Shown piece by piece: positions 1 to 9,471 of a DNA stretch of 64,000 nt. This stretch comes from Bacteroidia bacterium (lineage in GTDB: Bacteria > Bacteroidota > Bacteroidia > Flavobacteriales > Flavobacteriaceae), in contig JAUIMB010000003.1 of NCBI GenBank assembly GCA_030432635.1, positions 248,001 through 312,000 of the forward strand, read 5' to 3'. The notes under the pieces are model-generated. The model worked only from the letters and a program-made list of their open reading frames with translations. It ran no database searches and was not told where the DNA came from. A program made the position numbers and the translations under genes. The first letter of the stretch is position 1. Every line of letters starts with the position of its first letter.

Positions 1-381
1 TATGCCATCAACAAGTTTAGTAAACAGTTCGGAGAAAATGGAGCGTTCAGATTAGTCACATCTAGTGAAATGAGCAATCCAAATGATAACCCAAAAGAAG
101 GATTGTTTTCCCATACCGATGATTATGTGAGGTTATCTGAAGTAACCAGACACCATCCTTCCATTCAGGAAATAGATATTGAAGACAAAGCGCATTATGA
201 TAGCTTAATTGAAATGACCAATTCTGATGAAGACATGATTCCGCTCTTCATTAAGGATGATGATGGCGAATTGCACATTATTTCTTCCTATAGCACAGAC
301 ATTGATGACCTTGGAGAACACTGTAAATTGGTGTACTTAGGAAAACCTTTTGATGTTGAAGAGGTGACACCTGAAGACTAA
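1..381 (+). CDS. C-terminal fragment of a probable cation:proton antiporter (partial at window start)
   Basis: The frame is open from base 1, so the ATG at 70 in the ORF track is probably internal and the gene begins outside the window. The visible tail is about 126 residues, hydrophilic and strongly acidic, with no membrane segment. The segment KFGENGAFRL-like 'FGENGAFRLVTSSEM' resembles the cytosolic C-terminal region of flavobacterial CPA1-type Na+/H+ antiporters. That assignment is from memory of the family and the membrane domain is not visible. It could be another protein with an acidic regulatory tail. It runs convergently toward the lipoprotein gene that ends at 474. Confidence 0.55.
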   Translation, partial: YAINKFSKQFGENGAFRLVTSSEMSNPNDNPKEGLFSHTDDYVRLSEVTRHHPSIQEIDIEDKAHYDSLIEMTNSDEDMIPLFIKDDDGELHIISSYSTDIDDLGEHCKLVYLGKPFDVEEVTPED

Positions 382-390
382 AATGCGGTA

Positions 391-422
391 AACCCTCACT
401 TTACAAATTGAAAGCAAGGGTT
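391..422. terminator. weak convergent hairpin between the antiporter tail and the TSP3 lipoprotein gene
   Basis: Outer arms AACCCT/AGGGTT and inner arms CTTT/AAAG are separated by a symmetric ca/ca internal loop and close on an 8-nt loop. It lies in the 92-base convergent gap. There is no good T-run on either side, so termination is uncertain. Confidence 0.35.
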
Positions 423-473
423 CCCCACAAATTATGATTAGTATAATTAACCATAAATCTTAAAGTAATGAAG

Positions 474-1403
474 TTATCTGTTTCCGCTGGTCTCAGGGCA
501 ACCATTGTTTTCTGAAGAGCCAGAGGTATTTGGACAGTCATCTTCTTTATCAGGAACACCATCACTATCACTGTCTGGACACCCATTGAACATCTCTAAA
601 CCAGCCTGTTCTGGGCACTCATCATCTTTATCATATATTCCGTCTCCATCAGTGTCTTTGCCTCCAAATTTTAGATCGTGACCCAAATTCCATCTAACTG
701 TAGCCGAAACCATATTGCCTTTATTAAGGCCAATCCAGGTTTGATCGTCTTTGAACTTAGTTCCTCCCGCTTCAAAAGTCTCCTGAACCCAAGACGCAAT
801 AGGAACAGAGATGCCCACATCCAGTTTATCATTAATCTCATAATTTGCGCCTATCTTTAGAGTAGCGGCAATTTCTGAGTAATCTTCTTTGACGTTAAAG
901 TTTTCTACTGTTCCAAACCCATAGTTCACATCAAGTCCATAAGTAAGATCTAAACTACCGGTTTTGTTAATCCTGTCAAAGTAATTATAACCCACGCCAA
1001 CACGAGTTATACCAGATTTGCGATTATCGTTATTTTGCCAGCTTTGGCTCCCGAAAGCCCTTAGGTAACTTGCGCCATTATAATTGTCTCTAGAGATTCG
1101 GTGATTGTAACCGGCACCAATACAATAAGATGTTTCATCATTATTATTGGCGAAATTAAGACCTACACCTCCGTCAACTTCTACAAATCCGCTTGGATAA
1201 AACGCAAGATCATTAATACTTCTTCTGTAGTCCTCTAGAATCATTTCTTCTATTCTATCAAAATCAGGAGTCCCGTCAGGTTTAACAGGAATTGGCTTTG
1301 TTCCAAATTCGGCATCAAATAGAGCTGCACAACCAAAGTTGAGCGATAATAGAATGATACATACCAAGGCATATACCACTCGTAAAAGAGTTTTGGTTTT
1401 CAT
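474..1403 (-). CDS. outer-membrane beta-barrel-like lipoprotein with C-terminal thrombospondin type 3 repeats
   Basis: The N-terminus is a type II signal peptide with a lipobox (LNFGC, Cys about residue 25). Residues about 60-245 alternate polar and aromatic residues like an outer-membrane barrel (for example 'GVGLNFANN', '[10 protein letters not shown]'). From about residue 248, calcium-binding TSP3 repeats follow ('[15 protein letters not shown]', '[15 protein letters not shown]'). The protein ends there, without the peptidoglycan-binding OmpA domain that normally follows in this architecture and that is present in the related protein at 62582-63946. No OmpA-like sequence follows the stop. 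It shares an almost identical translation-initiation region with the next upstream gene. Function unknown; probably an envelope structural or accessory protein. Confidence 0.8.
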   Translation of the reverse strand: MKTKTLLRVVYALVCIILLSLNFGCAALFDAEFGTKPIPVKPDGTPDFDRIEEMILEDYRRSINDLAFYPSGFVEVDGGVGLNFANNNDETSYCIGAGYNHRISRDNYNGASYLRAFGSQSWQNNDNRKSGITRVGVGYNYFDRINKTGSLDLTYGLDVNYGFGTVENFNVKEDYSEIAATLKIGANYEINDKLDVGISVPIASWVQETFEAGGTKFKDDQTWIGLNKGNMVSATVRWNLGHDLKFGGKDTDGDGIYDKDDECPEQAGLEMFNGCPDSDSDGVPDKEDDCPNTSGSSENNGCPETSGNR

Positions 1404-1417
1404 AATATGTGGTTTTT
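1396..1417 (-). repeat. 22-bp translation-initiation leader, copy 1
   Basis: This 22-base segment spans the start codon of the TSP3 lipoprotein gene and is identical to 2189-2210, which spans the start of the neighbouring gene. On the minus strand it reads as an A/C-rich leader (core ACCACATATTATGAAAAC) covering ATG and the first codons. Confidence 0.7.
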
Positions 1418-1428
1418 AGAATTAAATT

Positions 1429-2196
1429 TTAGCGTTGCTTCGAATCTGGGAGTATAAATACTAACGAAAGCAACAATAAATTGGCTTTGTTGAACAAACC
1501 AAAGGTTTGGTTATCCTTTACTTTAATACCATTTGAATCGGTAGTTTGTTGTTGATAGGTGAGTACATTTGTTTGCACCATCATTGACCATTGGGACGTC
1601 AACAAGATGTGAAGACCGACCATCACACCTAATGACAGTCTTGCGAAATTATTTCTAAAGCCATCATTGTATTTGTTTTTTCCGAAAGCATAATTCGCAA
1701 AAAAGCCATATTGAGCTCTTACTTGACTAAATTGTTTGGCTAATACAGAAAACATTAAAGCTTTTAAGGCAATATCAATTGCTCCAAATGTTATGAACTC
1801 GGCGTTCGTATAGTTATAGCCGACTCCTAGAGACCCAAACAGGGCTTTGTTTCCCAAGGTTGCCATTTTTAAGTAGTAGGCTGCATGTATACACCATAAG
1901 GTTTCTCCAGGTGAAAACCCAAAGCCAGCTCCAAAAGCAATCATATTCAAAGCAAAGGCAATAGGGTCGTTTTGAGCCTCGTAAGCGGTGATACTTTTTG
2001 GAGATAAGGTGTTGTCATACTGAAACTCTTCATCTACACTAATCTCGTAGGTTTTTAAATCGACTGCTGAAGGCAAGATTTCAATTGATGTCATTTCGAG
2101 GGATGGCTCATCGAAAATGTTTTGGGCCATAATTGGGGCTTTTGTTCCTATGAGACATAGGAAAAATACGGTTGAAATTAATTGTGTTGTTTTCAT
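1429..2196 (-). CDS. hypothetical exported protein, probably outer-membrane associated
   Basis: 255 residues, not recognised as a named family. A cleavable signal peptide is clear (hydrophobic stretch to about residue 24, ending 'IMAQN'). The mature part has a short acidic linker (about 30-70), then glycine- and aromatic-rich segments ('GAGFGFSPGE', 'GSLGVGYNYT') and hydrophobic stretches near 140-155, 185-200 and 238-250. It lies directly downstream of the TPR/LytTR regulator gene and upstream of the TSP3 lipoprotein, all on the minus strand. The 25-base gap to the latter suggests joint transcription. The C-terminal hydrophobic segments could be barrel strands or membrane helices. Confidence 0.65.
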   Translation of the reverse strand: MKTTQLISTVFFLCLIGTKAPIMAQNIFDEPSLEMTSIEILPSAVDLKTYEISVDEEFQYDNTLSPKSITAYEAQNDPIAFALNMIAFGAGFGFSPGETLWCIHAAYYLKMATLGNKALFGSLGVGYNYTNAEFITFGAIDIALKALMFSVLAKQFSQVRAQYGFFANYAFGKNKYNDGFRNNFARLSLGVMVGLHILLTSQWSMMVQTNVLTYQQQTTDSNGIKVKDNQTFGLFNKANLLLLSLVFILPDSKQR

Positions 2197-2210
2197 AATA
2201 TGTGGTTTTT
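2189..2210 (-). repeat. 22-bp translation-initiation leader, copy 2
   Basis: Identical to 1396-1417 and in the same position relative to the start codon of its gene. A looser version (AAAACCGTATACTATGAAAAC type) precedes the SH3-protein gene at 28456. Confidence 0.7.
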
Positions 2211-2298
2211 TGGTTGTAAATAAAGTTAACCGATAGAAAGGTTCGGTACTTTAAAATGTGATGACTAACACAAAAAACAACATGTTCAACACGAGGGA

Positions 2299-3852
2299 CT
2301 AAGCTAAGTTTGACTTGTAAGTTCTTGAAAGCGGAATTTCAACATTGGATTTCAGAAATAAAGATTTGCTATTTTGCGCATCGATGAAATTTTTGTTGAT
2401 GACGTACGAACGATGCACACGAACAAAGTTTGGTGGTAAATCGTTAAGGATGTCCTTTAATTTATTTCGGTCAAGAACTGTTTTGTCATCGGTTACAAAT
2501 TCTAGATAATTTCCGTCAGATTTTATGTACATCAGTTGATCCAAATACACCTTTGTTTTGTTATTCAACACAAGGGCGAGCTGCTCCACTTTCTTTGAAA
2601 TTTCCACTTTCTCAAGTTCTACTTGTTTAATGCGTTTTTGAGAGTTTAAGAAACGCTTACCCAAGAAAACTGAAGTGAGCACTGCAAATAATGCAATGAT
2701 AGACCATCGCCAAATGTTACTTTGCTTTTGAGCGATTAATTGCTCTTGCTCTTGATAGAGTTGACGCAACTGTTCGAGTTCCTTTTCTTGATTTTTATTC
2801 CTGAACTGCGCAGTTATTTTAGCAATATTTCCGTGCTCTGTTATTTTATCGATAGAATCATTAAATCGATTTCTGGTTAAGGCTGCCTCTAAAGCCTTGT
2901 TATAATCTTTAAGGTTTTTATAACCCTTGATGAGGTAGTCATACATTTCTATTTTAAGCTCTTCCTTGTTGGTCATGGAAATGGCTTTTTTTAAACTTTC
3001 AATACCATCTTCCGATTTCCCATGTTCAATTTGAGCTTTGCCAAGAAGAAAATAGGTAAAGTCTATATTTTGAGTGAACTTTGAGTTCGTTTTGGACTCG
3101 ATTGATTGTTTTGCAGCCTCTATGGCTAGGGCATAATTGGTAGCATCAATATAGTTTTCACTTAAATCGTGATAGATGATAGATGCCAACCGAGACTGAT
3201 TCTTATGCTCAATTCCGTTCAAGGCCTTGAGCGCAGCATCTATATGTTTCTTATTTGATGATTGTTTATCATCATCAAGACCTTTGTGTATGTTTTCGAC
3301 ATTTTTATCTTTACTTAGTTTGCTGAAATACATAGACCGATCAAAGAAATAGTCGGACTGGTCAACCATTTCCTTGTTTCGATATATAATTCCGATATTG
3401 AGATGAACCCTAGACAGTTGACGATAATGATTAACGATTTCAAAGGTTTCCAAGGCTTTAAAATAATACTCTAGAGCCCTATCATCATCTTCCTTCAAAC
3501 TGTGTATAACACCTAGATTGTTGTAAGACACACCTAGGTCTTCTGCTTTCAGTTTGGATTTATGGTCTAGATTAAATTGCAATAAGGCCACGGCATCATC
3601 GGTTTTCTTTTGGGATAATAAATATGTGGACTTATAGCCAATGGCTTTAGCTATTTTCTGTGTGTCTTGCGTTTTTTCCGCTTGGTCATACGCTATAGAT
3701 GAATAATAAACAGCACTATCTATATTGGTTTGATAAAAGCTTTGAGCTTTATTTAAAAGTGAATCTATTTCTCGCTTTGCAGTGACTTGAGCAAAACTGA
3801 AATAAGAGACTAATAGCAAAGAAAATCGTATGAAGTTTCCCCAATTCCTCAT
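2299..3852 (-). CDS. TPR-containing transmembrane regulator with C-terminal LytTR DNA-binding domain
   Basis: 517 residues. An N-terminal signal sequence ends near 'YFSFAQ' (about residue 22). Tetratricopeptide repeats occupy about 25-340 ('DLGVSYNNLGVIHSLKEDDDRA', 'RALEYYFKALETFE' type helices). A coiled coil follows, then one membrane helix (about 379-401, 'WRWSIIALFAVLTSVFLG'), a second coiled coil and a LytTR domain from about 433 to the end ('VRVHRSYVINKNFI'). No receiver or kinase domain is present. The predicted topology puts the TPRs in the periplasm and the DNA-binding domain in the cytoplasm, so it may be a one-protein signal transducer. It lies just after the lepA terminator and just upstream of two envelope-protein genes that may be its targets (inference). 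Confidence 0.85.
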   Translation of the reverse strand: MRNWGNFIRFSLLLVSYFSFAQVTAKREIDSLLNKAQSFYQTNIDSAVYYSSIAYDQAEKTQDTQKIAKAIGYKSTYLLSQKKTDDAVALLQFNLDHKSKLKAEDLGVSYNNLGVIHSLKEDDDRALEYYFKALETFEIVNHYRQLSRVHLNIGIIYRNKEMVDQSDYFFDRSMYFSKLSKDKNVENIHKGLDDDKQSSNKKHIDAALKALNGIEHKNQSRLASIIYHDLSENYIDATNYALAIEAAKQSIESKTNSKFTQNIDFTYFLLGKAQIEHGKSEDGIESLKKAISMTNKEELKIEMYDYLIKGYKNLKDYNKALEAALTRNRFNDSIDKITEHGNIAKITAQFRNKNQEKELEQLRQLYQEQEQLIAQKQSNIWRWSIIALFAVLTSVFLGKRFLNSQKRIKQVELEKVEISKKVEQLALVLNNKTKVYLDQLMYIKSDGNYLEFVTDDKTVLDRNKLKDILNDLPPNFVRVHRSYVINKNFIDAQNSKSLFLKSNVEIPLSRTYKSNLA

Positions 3853-3864
3853 ACTTAAAAGTAC

Positions 3865-3893
3865 AAAAAAACCGAAAGCTTAACCTTCGGTTT
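3865..3893 (-). terminator. rho-independent terminator after lepA
   Basis: Stem AAACCGAA/TTCGGTTT with a 9-nt loop, followed on the minus strand by a run of seven or more T. It separates lepA from the TPR/LytTR gene. Confidence 0.75.
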
Positions 3894-3917
3894 ATATATA
3901 AAGTTATAACTGTAAGA

Positions 3918-5714
3918 TTAATCGTTCAATTTCAATACTGCCATAAACGCCTGTTGTGGGATTTCAACATTACCAACCTGACGCATACGTTTCTTTCCTT
4001 TTTTCTGCTTCTCCAGTAATTTTCGCTTACGGGAAATATCGCCTCCATAACATTTTGCCGTAACGTCTTTACGCAAGGCTTTTATGGTTTCCCTTGCTAT
4101 GATTTTTGAGCCTATAGCTGCTTGAATCGGAATATCAAACTGTTGTCTAGGTATAAGTTCCTTTAACTTTTCACACATCTTCTTACCAATTTGATAAGCA
4201 TTATCTGCATGAATCAAGGCAGAAAGCGCATCAACCGTTTGGGCATTTAATAAAATATCTACACGAACTAGTTTCGATGCACGCATTCCGATTGGAGAAT
4301 AATCAAAGGAGGCATAGCCTTTAGAAACGGTTTTTAACCTATCATAAAAATCAAAGACGATTTCAGCCAAAGGCATATCAAAATTAAGTTCGACTCGTTC
4401 GGTCGTTAAATAGGTTTGATTGGTTATGACACCTCGTTTTTCGATGCACAGAGACATGACATTACCTACAAAATCTGCCTTTGTAATGATGGTTGCTTTT
4501 ATAAAAGGTTCTTCAACGCGATTAAGGGTTGAAGGTTCTGGTAAATCTGAAGGATTGTTTACGATCACAACCTCGTCAGGATTTTTATTGGTGAAGGCAT
4601 GGTACGATACATTTGGAACCGTAGTAATAACAGTCATATCAAACTCTCGCTCAAGACGTTCTTGAATAATTTCCATGTGAAGCATTCCCAAAAAACCACA
4701 TCGGAACCCAAATCCTAACGCAGCAGAACTCTCAGGAGTGAACACTAAAGAGGCATCATTGAGTTGTAGTTTTTCCATCGACGCACGAAGCTCTTCATAG
4801 TCTTCGGTATCAACAGGATAAATACCAGCAAACACCATAGGTTTTACATCTTCAAAGCCTTCAATGGCATTGGTGGTTGGATTTTTGGCATCTGTTATTG
4901 TATCTCCGACTTTTACTTCCTTGGCTTCCTTGATTCCCGTAATTACATACCCTACATCTCCAGCTTTAATTTCTTGCCTTGGGAATTGCTTCAATTTAAG
5001 GGTTCCAACTTCGTCTGCGCCATAGGTTTTTCCGGTAGCAATAAACTTGATTTGTTGGTTCTTTTTGATAGAACCATTAATAACCCTAAAATAGGTTTCG
5101 ACACCTCGAAATGGATTATAAACTGAATCAAAAATAAGTGCCTGAAGCGGTTCATCAATATTTCCTGTAGGAGCTGGAATACGTTCTATAATAGCTTTAA
5201 GGATATTATCTACACCAAAGCCTGTCTTTCCACTAGCATGAATTACTTCTTCGGGATCACAACCTAGTAAATCGACAATATCATCGGTTACTTCCTCCGG
5301 ATTGGCACTTGGTAAATCAACCTTGTTCAATACAGGAATAATTTCCAAATCATTTTCAAGTGCTAAATATAAATTGGAAATCGTTTGCGCCTGAATGCTT
5401 TGTGCTGCATCAACAATGAGTAATGCTCCTTCACAAGCGGCAATCGAACGAGACACTTCATATGAGAAGTCTACGTGACCAGGTGTATCAATCAAATTAA
5501 GAATATAGTCTTGGCCTTCAAAACTGTATTCCATTTGAATCGCATGCGACTTAATTGTGATACCACGCTCACGCTCTAAATCCATATTATCCAAAAGCTG
5601 ATCTTGTTTTTCACGAGCCGTTACTGCACCAGTGTAATCCAATAACCGATCTGCAAGTGTACTTTTTCCATGGTCGATATGCGCAATGATGCAAAAATTT
5701 CTAATGTGCTTCAT
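3918..5714 (-). CDS. lepA: elongation factor 4 (LepA), ribosomal back-translocase GTPase
   Basis: Translational GTPase that acts on stalled or mistranslocated ribosomes. The G1 motif is in '[16 protein letters not shown]', switch I in '[11 protein letters not shown]', G3 in '[12 protein letters not shown]' and G4 in 'NKVDLPSA'. The LepA-specific C-terminal domain ends in the basic '[20 protein letters not shown]' region. The ORF track starts 24 codons earlier, but homologues start at '[17 protein letters not shown]', which gives 598 residues, the usual length. I therefore take the ATG at 5714. A Bacteroidetes -7 box lies about 28 bases upstream. It is a single-gene unit with its own terminator. 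Confidence 0.97.
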   Translation of the reverse strand: MKHIRNFCIIAHIDHGKSTLADRLLDYTGAVTAREKQDQLLDNMDLERERGITIKSHAIQMEYSFEGQDYILNLIDTPGHVDFSYEVSRSIAACEGALLIVDAAQSIQAQTISNLYLALENDLEIIPVLNKVDLPSANPEEVTDDIVDLLGCDPEEVIHASGKTGFGVDNILKAIIERIPAPTGNIDEPLQALIFDSVYNPFRGVETYFRVINGSIKKNQQIKFIATGKTYGADEVGTLKLKQFPRQEIKAGDVGYVITGIKEAKEVKVGDTITDAKNPTTNAIEGFEDVKPMVFAGIYPVDTEDYEELRASMEKLQLNDASLVFTPESSAALGFGFRCGFLGMLHMEIIQERLEREFDMTVITTVPNVSYHAFTNKNPDEVVIVNNPSDLPEPSTLNRVEEPFIKATIITKADFVGNVMSLCIEKRGVITNQTYLTTERVELNFDMPLAEIVFDFYDRLKTVSKGYASFDYSPIGMRASKLVRVDILLNAQTVDALSALIHADNAYQIGKKMCEKLKELIPRQQFDIPIQAAIGSKIIARETIKALRKDVTAKCYGGDISRKRKLLEKQKKGKKRMRQVGNVEIPQQAFMAVLKLND

Positions 5715-5741
5715 AATACTGAATCCTCTCAACAAAGTTTG

Positions 5742-5749
5742 CAAATATA
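5742..5749 (-). promoter_or_regulatory. -7 box of the lepA promoter
   Basis: Minus strand TATATTTG matches the Bacteroidetes TAnnTTTG consensus. It sits inside the ORF track's N-terminal extension of lepA, which supports the later start at 5714. No clear -33 TTG was found. Confidence 0.5.
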
Positions 5750-5864
5750 ATTGAATTATTACGCATTCGTTCGGATAATAAGTCACAAAAGAAAAAGAAG
5801 TGTGGAAAAACCGTAGAGGGATTTTAAAAACAAATGTTATCTTGCATGTTAAAACAATGTTAAT

Positions 5865-8279
5865 TTGAAATCCCTAATTGTCGCTACCATAGTATTGATA
5901 TGCTCTTTTTTTGGGTATAGCCAAGAGCTTTCAGTATCTGGTACTGTTACTGATATTGAAGGTGTTCCTGTAGAATTCGCGACCATTGTTGTCTATGATG
6001 CAGAGGAAGAAACGGTACTAAAAGGAACGTCTACCGACGATAAGGGTTTTTTTATTGTCAATACACTCGCAGCAGATACTTATATAATAAAAATTAGTTT
6101 TATAGGCTACACATCGTTTGATCAAAAAATAGTATTGACAGGAGACTTGGACTTGAAAACAATTCAGCTCGCTGAGGATACAGAACACTTGGATGAGGTG
6201 AACATCATTGTAAAAAAACCAACACTCGAACGACAGGCAGACCGACTTGTCTTTAATGTAGAGAACACAGCTTTAATAGAGGGGAATATGTTGCAGGTGT
6301 TGAAAAACACGCCAAGCGTACTGGTTATTGGAGATGTGATTACAGTTAAAAATTCTAACCCAACCGTTTATATCAATAACCGAAAAGTACACTTATCTCC
6401 TAGCGATTTAACCCAACTACTAGAAGGGTCTTCGGCTAATGCTATAAAATCGATTGAGGTGATAACGAATCCTTCCTCAAGATATGATGCAGAAAGTGGA
6501 GTCGTCCTTAACATCGTGATGAGTAAAAATATAGCAACAGGTTATCGAGGTAGTATTTACAGCAATTATACACAAGCCGTTTTTCCTCGATACAATATTG
6601 GGACGAGTCATTTCTTAAAGAAAAAGAATGTCAGTTTCAATGTGAATTATAACTATGCGAAGAATAAAATTAATAGGGAAGGAGATGATACCGTCAATTT
6701 TTTGAATAACATGAACGAAGTCGAAGAAAGTTGGCGTTCCTTAACCGATAGAAACACCTGGACAGAAACCCATAACCTGAATGCAAACGTCGACTATTTT
6801 ATTAATGACAACAACACCTTAAGCGTATCGACCAACTCGCTATTGGTACCTTATTTTAAGTACAAAATCAATAACAACACAATCATCTCTGATAACAATG
6901 GTGATTTCTTGGAACGGTTCACGGCAAATAATTTGATTAGGGACACAAAGTATAATTTAGGGTTTGATCTTGATTATAACCATGATTTTAGAAAAGGACG
7001 TTTAGGGGTCAATGCACATTATACCACTTACAATTATGAACGTAGCCAAAGTGTTGAAAGCCAATTTTTTGATACTAATGATGTATTTCAAAACCGTTCA
7101 GCATTTAACACAGATGCTAATCAAGATACACAGATCATAGCAGCAAAAGCCGATTATAGCTTACCCATCGGAGAACATGCTAACATTGAAACAGGCGTAA
7201 AGTTTTCGGTAATACATACGGAAAGTGATCTATCGCAATTTGATGTGGACATTAACACAGGAGTCGAAACCCTTGACTTGTTAAATTCGGATGCCTTTGA
7301 TTATGACGAACGGATATACGCAGGCTATCTTAATTATGCCTATAGTGACAACAAATTTGATGTCAATGTTGGTTTACGTGTCGAGCAAACCGATTTGGAT
7401 GGAATGTCTCCATTGACCAACATCAGTAATTCCCAGAACTATCTAGAGCTATTTCCAAATGCTAGCCTGCAGTACAATATATCAGATGGCTATAATGTAT
7501 ACGCCAATTATAAGCGCAGTATTACAAGACCTAGTTATGCCGATTTGAATCCGTTTCGTTTTTTCCTTAATGATAATTATGTCGTTTCTGGAAATCCGAA
7601 TTTGGTGCCAACATTCTTGGATCATTATGTTATTGGTACAACACTTTTTGATATGTTCACATTCGAAGCCTATTATCAAAATTTAGATGGTGCCATTTCT
7701 GAAATTCCAAGACAGAACAACGACATTAACGAAATAGAGTACATAAGCGTAAATTTTGATAAAACTGTCGAATATGGCTTTGACTTCATTCTAAATTATG
7801 GTGTTTCAAAAAGGTGGTCCCTCTATGCCGTGACCTCATTTTACAATTTTAATGAGGAAGCCGATTTTGGACAAGGCTTTGTGTCTCAAAGCCAATGGTC
7901 CAATTATTCGGCACTACAGAATGACTTTACGTTTTTAAAGGATGATAGTTTGAATGCTTCATTGGCCATAACTTATATAAGTAGAGACCTTCAAGGGTTT
8001 CAACTGGTAGAAGGGCGTGTGTTCTCCGAACTTTCAATATCAAAAACCATTCTTAACAAGAAAGGAATTATCTCACTGTCGGCCAGTGATTTGTTTAACA
8101 TGCAAGATCCAGAGTCGAGTGTTCGATACCAAAATCAATTTAGTACAGGGCTTTCAGATAACGATACGCGCTATGTAAAGCTAGGATTCCGCTATAAATT
8201 TGGAAATACGAAACTAGACACCAATGCTAGAGATATAAATCTAGAAGAACGCGACCGTTTAAACCAAAAAGACAACTAG
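5865..8279 (+). CDS. outer membrane beta-barrel receptor family protein (TonB-receptor-like, OMP_b-brl_3 type)
   Basis: 804 residues. A TTG start gives a good signal peptide ('[20 protein letters not shown]'). Residues about 20-105 form a carboxypeptidase-regulatory-like beta domain ('[20 protein letters not shown]'). A plug-like region follows (about 115-220, '[12 protein letters not shown]', '[15 protein letters not shown]', '[13 protein letters not shown]'). The rest is a long C-terminal barrel rich in aromatic-polar strands, ending in an OM-type segment. The plug and barrel resemble the PF14905 group of TonB-dependent-like receptors; a clear N-terminal TonB box is not obvious. Substrate unknown, and no SusD partner is adjacent. 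It overlaps the convergent TolB-like gene by four bases at the stop codons. Confidence 0.88.
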   Translation: MKSLIVATIVLICSFFGYSQELSVSGTVTDIEGVPVEFATIVVYDAEEETVLKGTSTDDKGFFIVNTLAADTYIIKISFIGYTSFDQKIVLTGDLDLKTIQLAEDTEHLDEVNIIVKKPTLERQADRLVFNVENTALIEGNMLQVLKNTPSVLVIGDVITVKNSNPTVYINNRKVHLSPSDLTQLLEGSSANAIKSIEVITNPSSRYDAESGVVLNIVMSKNIATGYRGSIYSNYTQAVFPRYNIGTSHFLKKKNVSFNVNYNYAKNKINREGDDTVNFLNNMNEVEESWRSLTDRNTWTETHNLNANVDYFINDNNTLSVSTNSLLVPYFKYKINNNTIISDNNGDFLERFTANNLIRDTKYNLGFDLDYNHDFRKGRLGVNAHYTTYNYERSQSVESQFFDTNDVFQNRSAFNTDANQDTQIIAAKADYSLPIGEHANIETGVKFSVIHTESDLSQFDVDINTGVETLDLLNSDAFDYDERIYAGYLNYAYSDNKFDVNVGLRVEQTDLDGMSPLTNISNSQNYLELFPNASLQYNISDGYNVYANYKRSITRPSYADLNPFRFFLNDNYVVSGNPNLVPTFLDHYVIGTTLFDMFTFEAYYQNLDGAISEIPRQNNDINEIEYISVNFDKTVEYGFDFILNYGVSKRWSLYAVTSFYNFNEEADFGQGFVSQSQWSNYSALQNDFTFLKDDSLNASLAITYISRDLQGFQLVEGRVFSELSISKTILNKKGIISLSASDLFNMQDPESSVRYQNQFSTGLSDNDTRYVKLGFRYKFGNTKLDTNARDINLEERDRLNQKDN

Positions 8280-9382
8280 TCTTGCCATTCTGCAATAAAT
8301 AAATTCGTATCGCGTCCACCACCATTATTTCGGTTTGATGAAAACGCTAAATACTTTCCATCGTTTGAAAACACAGGAAATGCATCAAAGGTTTTGCTGT
8401 GAGTGACACGCTCTAAATTTTTGCCGTCGATATCGATGAGGTAAAGATTAAAAGGAAATCCGCGTTCTGCCTCAAAATTTGAAGAAAACAATACCTTTTG
8501 ACCCGAAGGATGAAAAAACGGACTCCAATTGGCATTGCCCAAATCGGTCAATTGACGCAAATCGCTGCCATCGGCATTGCAGATGTACAATTCCATTTCG
8601 GTTGGCTCAACCAAGCCCTCAGCCAACAATGCTTTGTATTCCTTGATTTCCTCTTCTGTTTTAGGACGAGACGATCGGAAGATCAACTTTGTCCCATCAG
8701 GCGAAAAGAAAGCGCCTCCATCATATCCCAATTCATTAGTGATTTGTTTGACATCACTTCCGTCAATATTCATGGTGTATAATTCTAAATCGCCACTTCT
8801 CGTAGATGTAAATACAATTTTATCTCCTTTGGGAGAAACTGTTGGTTCGGCATCATAACCAATTTCATGGGTTAATTGTTTTACGATATTGCCTTCAAGA
8901 TCAGCGACGAAAATATCATAACTATCATAAATTGGCCAGATGTATTTTCCGTTTTTACGCAATGGTGTTTCAGGACATTCGTCTTGTTTAAGATGTGTTG
9001 AGGCATAAATAATGTGTTTGTTGTCAGGAAGAAAATATGAACACGTGGTTCGGCCTTTTCCTGTACTGACCATTGGAGGTATTTGGCCTTTAAAGGTTTC
9101 ATCTGCATTCATTAAGAACATTTGGTCACAACCAACATTCCATGCTTTGTTATTGGATTGAAAGACGAGTTGTTTATCGTCAAAGCTCCAATACGCTTCG
9201 GCATTATCGCCTCCAAAAGTGACCTGACGAATGGATTTGAAATGTTTTTCGCCAGGATAAATAAGCGAATCCTTAATGCTTTCAACGGTTTCGGTACTTT
9301 CGTTATCGTCACTTATTGATTTTACATCACTTTTACAATTAAAAAGCAATGGCACAGTTAGTAATAGAAAAGCGTATTTCAT
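8276..9382 (-). CDS. TolB-like beta-propeller (PD40 repeat) lipoprotein
   Basis: 368 residues with a lipoprotein signal peptide (lipobox LLFNC, Cys 16). After a short linker it is built from WD40-like PD40 repeats: 'SFDDKQLVFQSNN', 'SPKGDKIVFTSTRSGDLELYTM', 'SPDGTKLIFRSSR', 'HPSGQKVLFSSN', 'SNDGKYLAFSSNRN'. These form a TolB-type propeller, probably anchored on the periplasmic side of an envelope membrane. The family is often linked to peptidase or protein-binding roles, but no catalytic domain is present here. Divergent from the M28 peptidase gene at 9472, with back-to-back promoters between them. The two could be co-regulated (inference). Confidence 0.85.
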   Translation of the reverse strand: MKYAFLLLTVPLLFNCKSDVKSISDDNESTETVESIKDSLIYPGEKHFKSIRQVTFGGDNAEAYWSFDDKQLVFQSNNKAWNVGCDQMFLMNADETFKGQIPPMVSTGKGRTTCSYFLPDNKHIIYASTHLKQDECPETPLRKNGKYIWPIYDSYDIFVADLEGNIVKQLTHEIGYDAEPTVSPKGDKIVFTSTRSGDLELYTMNIDGSDVKQITNELGYDGGAFFSPDGTKLIFRSSRPKTEEEIKEYKALLAEGLVEPTEMELYICNADGSDLRQLTDLGNANWSPFFHPSGQKVLFSSNFEAERGFPFNLYLIDIDGKNLERVTHSKTFDAFPVFSNDGKYLAFSSNRNNGGGRDTNLFIAEWQD

Positions 9383-9396
9383 GTCTTGATATTATG

Positions 9397-9421
9397 CTGC
9401 AAGGTTTTCAAGACCTTGTAG
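9397..9421. repeat. short palindromic intergenic element (GGTTTTCAAgACC core), copy A
   Basis: Twelve-pair imperfect inverted repeat (two G-T pairs) centred on a single C, core AAGGTTTTCAAGACCTT. The same core and outer arms recur at 55314-55346. It lies in the divergent promoter region. Confidence 0.6.
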
Positions 9422-9441
9422 GTATGATTAAATTAATTATC

Positions 9442-9449
9442 TAATTTTG
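9442..9449 (+). promoter_or_regulatory. -7 box for the M28-PDZ peptidase gene
   Basis: TAATTTTG matches TAnnTTTG. A TTG at 9416-9418 lies 23 bases upstream as a possible -33 element. The predicted leader to the ATG at 9472 is short. Confidence 0.6.
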
Positions 9450-9451
9450 TG

Positions 9452-9459
9452 CAAAATTA
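9452..9459 (-). promoter_or_regulatory. -7 box for the TolB-like lipoprotein gene
   Basis: Minus-strand TAATTTTG, the exact mirror image of the plus-strand box at 9442-9449, separated by two bases. Together they form the perfect 18-base palindrome TAATTTTGTGCAAAATTA. Confidence 0.5.
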
Positions 9460-9471
9460 AGACTTCATAAG

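Noticed and set aside
5715-5786. N-terminal extension of LepA in the ORF track
   Set aside because: It contains the promoter-like TATATTTG, and LepA homologues begin at MKHIRNF.
8498-8858. Two overlapping plus-strand ORFs of 93-94 codons
   Set aside because: Antisense to the PD40 lipoprotein gene, mutually overlapping and without motifs.
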